Assembly: GCF_018122735.1 (NCBI RefSeq) | Contig: NZ_JAGRRD010000001.1 | Span: forward strand, 1,854,823-1,918,822 | Reading direction: 5' to 3' | DNA from: Azoarcus sp. L1K30 | Lineage (GTDB): Bacteria; Pseudomonadota; Gammaproteobacteria; Burkholderiales; Rhodocyclaceae | DNA length: 64,000 nt | Shown here: positions 57,327 to 64,000 of the stretch, in pieces | Layout of the letters: every line of letters starts with the position of its first letter | How positions within the stretch are numbered: the stretch's first letter is position 1 | Position numbers and translations under genes: made by a program | The notes under the pieces: model-generated | What the model was told of the DNA's origin: nothing | Database searches by the model: none | Seen by the model: only the letters and a program-made list of their open reading frames with translations

Positions 57327-58424
57327 TCAAGTCAGAATCTGGCGCAAGGCCTCGATGAAACGACTGTTCTCCTCGGGCAGACCGATCGACACCCTCAGCC
57401 ACTCAGGCATGCCGTAACCGGCAATCGGACGCACGATGACGCCGCGCTTGAGCAGCCCCTGGTTGACCGCGGCCGCATCACCAACCTTGAAGGTGACAAA
57501 ATTTCCTGCGGACGGAATCCACGTCAGGCCCATTTCGGCAAAAGCCTCGGTGAGCTGCACCATGCCACGACGGTTGAGCTCGGCACTCTGCGCGAGAAAC
57601 TCATCGTCGCCTAGCGCCGCCTCGGCGGCGGCAAGCGCCACGCTGGAAACGTTGAAGGGCTGGCGCACTCGGTTCATGAGGTCGGCGACACCCGGGTGTG
57701 CAATTGCATAACCCACGCGCAACCCGGCCAGGCCGTAGGCCTTGGAGAAAGTGCGCGACACCAGCAGGTTGGGAAAACGCGGCAGCCAGCTGATGGCGTC
57801 ATAGCGCTGCTCGGGCGCAAGGTACTCGGTATACGCTTCGTCGAGCACCACCAGCACGTCGGACGGCACACGCGCGAGAAATGCCTCGAGCGCGTCGCCA
57901 GGCAGGAAGGTGCCGGTCGGATTGTTCGGGTTGGCAATGAAGACGACGCGCACATCTGGCGTGATCGCCGCAGCCATGGCATCCAGATCGTGGCCGTAGT
58001 CGCGTGCGGCCACTTCGATGCACCGCGCACCGGTCGCATTCGTGGCCAGCGGATAGACCGCGAACGCATGCTGCGCGAACACCGCGGCCAACCCGGGCGC
58101 AAGGAAGGTTCTGGCCGCGAGCTCGAGAATGTCGTTCGAGCCATTGCCGATCACGATCTGGTCGGCGCTCACACCAAACTTGCGCGAAATCGCCGCCTTC
58201 AGCGCGAATGCGCCTCCGTCCGGATAACGCGAGAGCGCCGAGAACGTATTCATTGCCGCATCGCGCGCACGCGCCCCCATCCCAAGCGGATTTTCATTGG
58301 AGGCGAGTTTTACGATGCTGGCCTCGGCCAGCCCCATCTCGCGCGCAAGCTCCGAAATCGGCTTTCCCGGCAGGTAAGGGGTAATCGAACGAATGTAATC
58401 GGGCGCCTTGTCGGCAACGCTCAT
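57327..58424 (-). CDS. hisC: Histidinol-phosphate aminotransferase family enzyme HisC
   Basis: This PLP class I/II aminotransferase, 365 residues from the ATG at 58424 (GGAG six bases upstream), has PLP motifs KLASNENPLG, VFIANPNNPTGTF, LDEAYTEYL and the lysine in SRTFSKAYGLAGLR. Between pheA and tyrA it probably works on aromatic keto acids as well as, or instead of, histidinol phosphate; the position is the evidence for that. Confidence 0.92.
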   Translation of the reverse strand: MSVADKAPDYIRSITPYLPGKPISELAREMGLAEASIVKLASNENPLGMGARARDAAMNTFSALSRYPDGGAFALKAAISRKFGVSADQIVIGNGSNDILELAARTFLAPGLAAVFAQHAFAVYPLATNATGARCIEVAARDYGHDLDAMAAAITPDVRVVFIANPNNPTGTFLPGDALEAFLARVPSDVLVVLDEAYTEYLAPEQRYDAISWLPRFPNLLVSRTFSKAYGLAGLRVGYAIAHPGVADLMNRVRQPFNVSSVALAAAEAALGDDEFLAQSAELNRRGMVQLTEAFAEMGLTWIPSAGNFVTFKVGDAAAVNQGLLKRGVIVRPIAGYGMPEWLRVSIGLPEENSRFIEALRQILT

Positions 58425-58442
58425 GACTATCTCCAACACGAA

Positions 58443-59507
58443 TTAGATGGCGGCGACCGGGTAGGATCCCAGCACCTTGACGAAGGCTGCGCGTTCGCCG
58501 AGTTCCTTCAATGAAGCTGCAACGTCCGCATCGCTCTGATGCCCCTGCAGATCCACGTAGAAAACGTACTCCCACAGTCCGCCCTTGGCTGGACGCGACT
58601 GCAGCTTGGTCATATCGACGCCATGCCGCGCCAACGGTTCGAGAAGCCCGTACATCGCACCCGGGCGATTCGGAGCCGAACAGACGATCGACGTCTTGTC
58701 CTTGCCCGAGGGGCCCGCTTCATGATGGGCAATTACCAGGAAACGCGTCGAATTATTGGGATCATCCTCGATGTTCGATGCGAGCTTGTTCAGGCCGTAA
58801 AGTTCTGCCGCCGCCTCGCCCGCGATCGCGCAGGATTCGGGATCCTCGGCGGCAAGCCGGGCCGCCTCGGCATTGCTCGCCACTGGAATGCGCGGCAGGT
58901 TGGCGAGATTGCGATTGAGCCACTCGTGACATTGCGCCAGCGACTGCGCATGCGAATAGAGACGCTTGGCGCCGCCGATGCCATCGGCGCGCGACAACAA
59001 GTGCTGATGAATGCGCAACTTGACTTCGCCACAGACCTTGAGCGGATTGGCCAGCAGCAGATCCAGGGTACCGCCGACGGCGCCCTCGGTGGAATTCTCC
59101 ACCGGCACCACGCCGTAGTCGGCATTGCCCTGCTCCACCGTGCGGAAGACTTCGTCGATGGCGGCCATCGGCAGGAAGCTGGGCGCCGAACCGAAATGCT
59201 TGCGGCTGGCGCTCTCCGAGAATGTCCCCGCAGGGCCGAGGTAGGCGACCTTCAGCGGCTGCTCGAGGCCGAGGCAGGCAGACATGATCTCGCGAAAGAT
59301 CCGTTGCACCGCCCCGCCCGGCAGAGGGCCCGGATTGATGTCGGCCAATCGCCGCAACACCTGGGCTTCGCGTTCGGGCCGGTAGATGTTGCCTTGCTTG
59401 ATTTCACCGACGCGCTGGGCACAGCGCGCACGCTCTGACAGACGGGCAAGAATCTCCTCGTCGAGGCTGTCAATCCGGTTTCTCAGGTTCAGCAGTTCGT
59501 CGCTCAT
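58443..59507 (-). CDS. pheA: Bifunctional chorismate mutase / prephenate dehydratase
   Basis: PheA leads chorismate to phenylpyruvate. The 354-residue protein has an AroQ chorismate mutase domain (1-85, LLNLRNRIDSLDEEILARLSERA), a prephenate dehydratase domain (VAYLGPAGTFSESA to STRFLVI) and a C-terminal ACT domain that senses phenylalanine (GAMYGLLEPLARHGVDMTKLQSRP). It lies 28 bases after serC. Confidence 0.96.
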   Translation of the reverse strand: MSDELLNLRNRIDSLDEEILARLSERARCAQRVGEIKQGNIYRPEREAQVLRRLADINPGPLPGGAVQRIFREIMSACLGLEQPLKVAYLGPAGTFSESASRKHFGSAPSFLPMAAIDEVFRTVEQGNADYGVVPVENSTEGAVGGTLDLLLANPLKVCGEVKLRIHQHLLSRADGIGGAKRLYSHAQSLAQCHEWLNRNLANLPRIPVASNAEAARLAAEDPESCAIAGEAAAELYGLNKLASNIEDDPNNSTRFLVIAHHEAGPSGKDKTSIVCSAPNRPGAMYGLLEPLARHGVDMTKLQSRPAKGGLWEYVFYVDLQGHQSDADVAASLKELGERAAFVKVLGSYPVAAI

Positions 59508-59535
59508 GCTCAGCTCTCAAAACGCCCGTTCGGGC

Positions 59536-60633
59536 TCAGGCCCTGCGCGCGGCAAAGTCGCGCATGAAATCGACCAGCGCCTGCACCCCGGCAAGCGGCA
59601 TCGCGTTATAGATGGAGGCACGCATGCCTCCGACCGACTTGTGCCCCTTCAACTGCACGAGGCCCGCGGCCCTGGATTCGGCCAGAAAGGCTTCGTTGAG
59701 ACGCTCGTCCTTGAGGAAGAAGGGCACGTTCATGCGTGAGCGGCAGGCAGGATCGACACGATTCTCGTAGAAATCACATTGATCCAGATAGCCGTAGAGC
59801 AATTCCGCCTTGGCGACGTTCTGCGCTTCGATTGCAGCCACCCCGCCCGCGCGCTTGAGCCACTGGAACACGAGACCGGCAATGTAGATCGCGTAGGTCG
59901 GCGGCGTGTTGTACATCGAACCATTGTCGGCAACCGTCTTGTAGTCGAAGGCGGTCGGACAATCGGGCACCGAACGGCCCAGCAAGTCCTCGCGCACGAT
60001 GACAATGGTCAGGCCGGCAGGGCCGATGTTCTTCTGCGCACCACCGAACAGCAGGCCGTATTTCGAAATATCCATCCTGCGTGACAGGATGTGTGAGGAC
60101 ACGTCGGCCACCACCGGCACTTCACCGCGGCCAATCGTCGCCAGGTCCGGCTCGAACGGAAACTCAACGCCACCGATGGTCTCATTGGTACAGGTGAAGA
60201 CAAAGGCCGGATCAGCAGACAGCTTCCATTCGGTCATGGCCGGCACCGACGTGAAGCCCGACGACTCGGTACTCGCGGCGATATTGACCTCGCAGTATCG
60301 CCGCGCTTCCTTCTGCGACTTCATCGACCACGAGCCGGTGACGACATAGTCCGCCACCCGCCTGGTGCCGAGCAAGTTCATCGGGATGATCGCATTTTCG
60401 GCAATCGCTCCACCCTGCATGAACAGGATGCGGTAATTCGACGGCACAGCGAGCAATTCGCGCAGGTCGGCCTCGGCCGCCTCGGCAATGGACATGAACT
60501 CCTTGCCGCGATGGCTCATCTCCATCACACCCATGCCCGCACCGTGCCAGTCGAGCATTTCCTCAGCCGCCTGCCGCAGTACCGCCTCGGGCAATACCGC
60601 GGGCCCGGCGCTGAAATTCCACACCCGACTCAT
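59536..60633 (-). CDS. serC: Phosphoserine aminotransferase
   Basis: SerC makes phosphoserine for serine and the pyridoxine precursor. The 365-residue protein starts [19 protein letters not shown], and the PLP lysine is in [12 protein letters not shown]. The start overlaps the gyrA stop by three bases. serC with pheA, tyrA and aroA is a classic mixed operon. Confidence 0.96.
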   Translation of the reverse strand: MSRVWNFSAGPAVLPEAVLRQAAEEMLDWHGAGMGVMEMSHRGKEFMSIAEAAEADLRELLAVPSNYRILFMQGGAIAENAIIPMNLLGTRRVADYVVTGSWSMKSQKEARRYCEVNIAASTESSGFTSVPAMTEWKLSADPAFVFTCTNETIGGVEFPFEPDLATIGRGEVPVVADVSSHILSRRMDISKYGLLFGGAQKNIGPAGLTIVIVREDLLGRSVPDCPTAFDYKTVADNGSMYNTPPTYAIYIAGLVFQWLKRAGGVAAIEAQNVAKAELLYGYLDQCDFYENRVDPACRSRMNVPFFLKDERLNEAFLAESRAAGLVQLKGHKSVGGMRASIYNAMPLAGVQALVDFMRDFAARRA

Positions 60634-63302
60634 GCCTCGCCTCCTTCCTCACCGTTGCCTTCTGTCGACGCTTCGTCGCCGGCGTCCGCGACCGGACCTT
60701 CGTCCGCACCGGCACCGCCCGCGTCATCGCCGCCCGCCACATCACTCGCGGTGCCCACCAGTTCGTCCTCGTCAGACTCGGCGACCTTCTCGATACCGGC
60801 AAGATAGGTACCCTCGTCGAGACTGATCAGCGTCACCCCTTGGGTTGCGCGGCCGAGTTCACGGATGTCCTGCACCTTGGTCCGGATCAGTACCGCACCG
60901 GTGGAAATCAGCATGACTTCGCCCGTCGGCTCGACCAGCACGGCACCGACCAGCTTGCCGTTTCGATCCGAGGTCTGGATCGCGATCATGCCCTTGGTGC
61001 CACGACCATGGCGTGTGTATTCGGCCACCGGCGTGCGCTTGCCGTATCCGTTCTCGGTGGCGGTCAGCACCGACTGCGATTCGTCGGTGGCCACCAGCAT
61101 GGCAATGACGCGCTGACCATCTTCGAGCGTCATGCCGCGCACTCCCCGTGCTTCGCGTCCCATCGGACGCACGTCGCCCTCGGCAAAGCGCACCGCCTTG
61201 CCGGCATCGGAGAACAGCATCACGTCGCAGGCACCATCGGTAATCTCGACACCGATCAGATGATCGCCATCGTCCAGATGGACGGCGATGATGCCGGCCT
61301 TGCGCGGATTGGAGAATGCCGTCAATGCGGTCTTCTTCACCGTTCCGGCCGAGGTTGCCATGAACACGAAATGATCGTCGTCGAAGGACTGCACCGGCAG
61401 TACGGCGGTTATCTTTTCGCCCTCGGTCAGGGGGAAGAGATTCACGATCGGCTTGCCGCGCGAATTGCGCGTACCTTCGGGAACCTCATATACCTTCAGC
61501 CAATAGGCGCGGCCACGATTCGAGAAGCACAGCACGGTGTCGTGCGTGTTGGCGACGAACAGATGATCGATGAAATCCTCATCCTTCATCGACGTCGCCT
61601 GCTTGCCACGCCCGCCGCGACGCTGGGAGCGGTAGTCGGCCAGCGGCTGACGCTTGAAGTAACCGGTATGCGACAGCGTGACCACCATGTCTTCCGGCGT
61701 GATCAGATCTTCAATGTTGATCTCGGCCGTATTCATCACCAGTTCCGAGCGACGCGGATCGCCGAACTGGTTGCGGATCGCGGTGAGCTCGGCCACGATG
61801 ATCTCGGTGATGCGTTCGGGGCGAGCGAGGATGTCGAGCAGGTCGGTGATGAGATCCATCACTTCGCGGTACTCGCTGACGATCTTGTCCTGCTCGAGGC
61901 CGGTCAGGCGCTGCAGGCGCAGTTCGAGGATGGCCTGGGCCTGCGCTTCGGACAGGCGATACCCCTGGGCCGACAAGCCGAACTGCGGGTCGAGCGCCTC
62001 GGGTCGATAACTGTCTGCCAGCGCGCGCGAGAGCATCTCCTCGACCAACGGCGAGCGCCAGGTTCGATCCATCAGGCCACGTTTGGCATCGGCCGGCGTC
62101 GGCGCGGCCTTTATCAGCGCGATGATTTCGTCGACATTGGACAGCGCAACTGCCAGACCTTCGAGGATGTGACCGCGGTCGCGCGCCTTGCGCAGTTCGA
62201 AGATGGTGCGACGGGTAATGACCTCGCGCCGGTGCTCGAGGAAGCACACCAGCATCTGCTTGAGGTTGAGCAGCCGTGGACGACCGTCCACCAGCGCCAC
62301 CATATTCATGCCGAAGCTGTCCTGCAGCTGGGTGTGCTTGAACAGCTTGTTCAACACCACCTCGGGCATCTCACCACGCTTGAGCTCGACGACCAGACGC
62401 ATGCCCGACTTGTCCGACTCGTCGCGGATCTCGCTGATACCTTCGATCTTTTTCTCGTTGACCAGCTCGGCCATGCGCTCCTGCAAGGTGCGCTTGTTCA
62501 CCTGGTAGGGCAGCTCATCAACGATGATGGCCTGGCGGTCGCTCTTGCCAATCGGCTCGAAGTGGGTGCGCGCGCGCATGATCACCCGCCCCCGGCCCGT
62601 GCGGTAACCCTCGTGCACCCCGTGCAGCCCGTAGATCAGGCCCGCGGTGGGAAAGTCGGGCGCCTTGACGATCTCGATCAGGGCATCGATATCCGTTTCG
62701 GGTGATTCAAGCAGCTTGAGGCAGGCATCGATGATCTCGCCCAGATTGTGCGGCGGGATATTGGTCGCCATGCCGACCGCGATACCGCTCGAACCATTGA
62801 TCAGCAAATTCGGAATGCGCGCCGGCATGACCAGCGGCTCTTTTTCCGAACCATCGTAGTTCGGCCCGAAATCGACGGTTTCCTTGTCGATGTCGGCCAG
62901 CAGCTCATGACCGATCCGCGCCATGCGGATTTCGGTGTATCGCATCGCCGCGGCGTTGTCGCCGTCGACCGAGCCGAAGTTGCCCTGTCCATCGACGAGC
63001 ATGTAACGCAGCGAAAAATCCTGCGCCATGCGCACGATGGTGTCGTACACCGCCGTGTCGCCGTGCGGATGGTACTTACCGATGACGTCGCCGACGATAC
63101 GCGCAGACTTCTTGTACGCCCGGTTCCAGTCATTGGAGAGCTCGTGCATCGCATACAGCACCCGCCTGTGCACCGGCTTGAGGCCGTCGCGCGCATCGGG
63201 CAACGCACGCCCCACGATCACGCTCATTGCGTAATCGAGATAGGAGTGGCGCATCTCCTCCTCGAGACTGATCGGAAGTGTTTCCTTGGCGAACTGTGTC
63301 AT
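60630..63302 (-). CDS. gyrA: DNA gyrase subunit A
   Basis: GyrA is the DNA-cleaving subunit of gyrase. From the ATG at 63302 the protein has 890 residues. The quinolone region reads [17 protein letters not shown]: Thr at E. coli position 83 and Asp at 87, as in wild-type Pseudomonas aeruginosa. Catalytic Tyr is in RYTEIRMA. The C-terminal beta-pinwheel ends in an acidic, glycine-rich tail of about 45 residues. QRRGGRGKQ is the GyrA box region. Confidence 0.97.
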   Translation of the reverse strand: MTQFAKETLPISLEEEMRHSYLDYAMSVIVGRALPDARDGLKPVHRRVLYAMHELSNDWNRAYKKSARIVGDVIGKYHPHGDTAVYDTIVRMAQDFSLRYMLVDGQGNFGSVDGDNAAAMRYTEIRMARIGHELLADIDKETVDFGPNYDGSEKEPLVMPARIPNLLINGSSGIAVGMATNIPPHNLGEIIDACLKLLESPETDIDALIEIVKAPDFPTAGLIYGLHGVHEGYRTGRGRVIMRARTHFEPIGKSDRQAIIVDELPYQVNKRTLQERMAELVNEKKIEGISEIRDESDKSGMRLVVELKRGEMPEVVLNKLFKHTQLQDSFGMNMVALVDGRPRLLNLKQMLVCFLEHRREVITRRTIFELRKARDRGHILEGLAVALSNVDEIIALIKAAPTPADAKRGLMDRTWRSPLVEEMLSRALADSYRPEALDPQFGLSAQGYRLSEAQAQAILELRLQRLTGLEQDKIVSEYREVMDLITDLLDILARPERITEIIVAELTAIRNQFGDPRRSELVMNTAEINIEDLITPEDMVVTLSHTGYFKRQPLADYRSQRRGGRGKQATSMKDEDFIDHLFVANTHDTVLCFSNRGRAYWLKVYEVPEGTRNSRGKPIVNLFPLTEGEKITAVLPVQSFDDDHFVFMATSAGTVKKTALTAFSNPRKAGIIAVHLDDGDHLIGVEITDGACDVMLFSDAGKAVRFAEGDVRPMGREARGVRGMTLEDGQRVIAMLVATDESQSVLTATENGYGKRTPVAEYTRHGRGTKGMIAIQTSDRNGKLVGAVLVEPTGEVMLISTGAVLIRTKVQDIRELGRATQGVTLISLDEGTYLAGIEKVAESDEDELVGTASDVAGGDDAGGAGADEGPVADAGDEASTEGNGEEGGEA

Positions 63303-63342
63303 GCGCTGAGGCGGTAAAACCCGCTTGAACCAAAAGCGTGCA

Positions 63343-63351
63343 ATTTTAGCA
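63343..63351 (-). promoter_or_regulatory. Extended -10 promoter of gyrA
   Basis: On the minus strand TGC-TAAAAT gives an extended -10 element about 40 bases upstream of the gyrA ATG. The -35 region is weak, which suits an extended -10 promoter. Confidence 0.5.
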
Positions 63352-63439
63352 TGCACAAGGGCTTCGCTACGCCGACGCCGCCAACACGATTGCAAAGGAT
63401 GCGCTCGGGGCCGCGATCGATTTTTTTCTTCGCCAGGCA

Positions 63440-63464
63440 CTTGAAATCCTGCCGCCTGCCCCAA
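63440..63464 (+). promoter_or_regulatory. Sigma32-type heat-shock promoter of grpE
   Basis: CTTGAAA and CCCCAA are spaced by 12 bases, close to the sigma32 pattern CTTGAAA / CCCCATNT, and lie about 40 bases upstream of the grpE ATG. GrpE is a classic heat-shock gene. Confidence 0.65.
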
Positions 63465-63502
63465 GCTGTTGGGCGATTGATGAACACAGGGAGCGATCAT
63501 CC

Positions 63503-64000
63503 ATGCAGGAACAGAAGCCGACACCGGAGCACAACGCAGAGCTCGAGCAGCAAAGCGCCGCCAACGAACAGCCCGCACCGGAACAGGCGACCGAACAGCC
63601 CGCTGCGCACGATGTGATGCCTAGCCTCGAGCAGAGCCTTCGCGAAGCCGAACTGAAGGCGTCGGAGCACCACGACGCGTGGCTGCGCGCCAAGGCCGAA
63701 ACCGAGAACGTCCGTCGACGCGCACAGGAAGACATCGCCAAGGCTTCCAAATTCGGCGCGGAGAAGTTCGCCACCGCGATGCTGCCGGTCAAGGACAGCC
63801 TTGAAGCCGCACTGGGGACCGAGAACCAGACCCTGGAAAAGCTGCGCGAAGGCGTCGAACTGACCTTGAAGCAACTCGTCTCCGCGTTCGAAAGCGCCAA
63901 TCTGGTGGAGGAAAACCCCGCCGGCCAGAAGTTCGACCCCAACAAGCATCAGGCCATCGGTGCGCTCGAATCGGACGCCGAGCCCAACACCGTGATCAAC
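63503..64000 (+). CDS. grpE: Nucleotide exchange factor GrpE (N-terminal part, cut by window edge)
   Basis: GrpE releases ADP from DnaK. The visible 166 residues start [17 protein letters not shown], with a disordered, acidic, glutamine-rich N terminus, then the long helix ([20 protein letters not shown]) and [19 protein letters not shown]. The C-terminal beta wing starts near [14 protein letters not shown] and continues beyond the window. GGGAG lies 10 bases upstream of the ATG. Confidence 0.95.
   Translation, partial: MQEQKPTPEHNAELEQQSAANEQPAPEQATEQPAAHDVMPSLEQSLREAELKASEHHDAWLRAKAETENVRRRAQEDIAKASKFGAEKFATAMLPVKDSLEAALGTENQTLEKLREGVELTLKQLVSAFESANLVEENPAGQKFDPNKHQAIGALESDAEPNTVIN

Noticed and set aside
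63040-63070. Quinolone-resistance mutation in GyrA (Thr at position 83)
   Set aside because: Threonine at this place is the wild-type residue in several bacteria, and Asp87 is intact.

Overview
The window looks like a high-GC betaproteobacterial chromosome, most likely Rhodocyclales/Zoogloeaceae (Azoarcus, Aromatoleum or Thauera type). This is an inference from the fused aroA-cmk gene, a DUF3460 protein, the infC-rpmI-rplT-pheST-ihfA order, a hydrogen-oxidising hup/hyp cluster and a salicylate-type ring hydroxylase. No marker here fixes the genus.

Region 1 (1-15703, minus strand) is a nearly complete uptake [NiFe]-hydrogenase locus. In transcription order it reads hupS, hupL, hupC, an inserted HigA-like HTH gene, hupD, hupF, hupG, hupH, hupI, hupJ, hupK, hypA, hypB, hypF, hypC, hypD, hypE, hypX, with hypX cut by the left edge. 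This is the order known from Rhizobium hup/hyp and the Ralstonia membrane-bound hydrogenase. The small subunit carries the six-cysteine set of oxygen-tolerant enzymes. A sigma54-type promoter and a consensus IHF site precede hupS. Region 2 (15902-19610, plus) holds an L-serine ammonia-lyase and a TVP38 membrane domain fused to a flavin disulfide oxidoreductase.

Region 3 (about 19700-31620, plus) is an accessory island. It has one full-length PAAR/RHS polymorphic toxin gene followed by displaced RHS pieces, each carrying a different C-terminal tip and most followed by a small overlapping gene that is probably its immunity protein. There are four tips and five candidate immunity genes, four of them membrane proteins. 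Long near-identical core repeats link the modules, so recombination could swap tips. An intact IS21-family element with a 6-bp target duplication sits inside one dead RHS piece.

Region 4 (31751-35936) is a divergent LysR gene and an operon resembling nagAa-nagG-nagH-nagAb, the reductase, two oxygenase subunits and ferredoxin of salicylate 5-hydroxylase, which makes gentisate. Degenerate or small genes follow to 37072.

Region 5 (37269-63302, minus) is core genome: tRNA-Pro, a MerR regulator, ihfA, pheT, pheS, rplT, rpmI, infC (AUC start), thrS; then tRNA-Val, a 3'-5' exonuclease, ydbL-ynbE-ydbH, cysM, UDP-glucose dehydrogenase, lapB, lapA, ihfB, rpsA, aroA-cmk, tyrA, hisC, pheA, serC and gyrA. 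The gyrA-to-rpsA block couples aromatic amino acid and serine synthesis with replication and translation genes. grpE begins on the plus strand behind a sigma32-like promoter and runs off the right edge.
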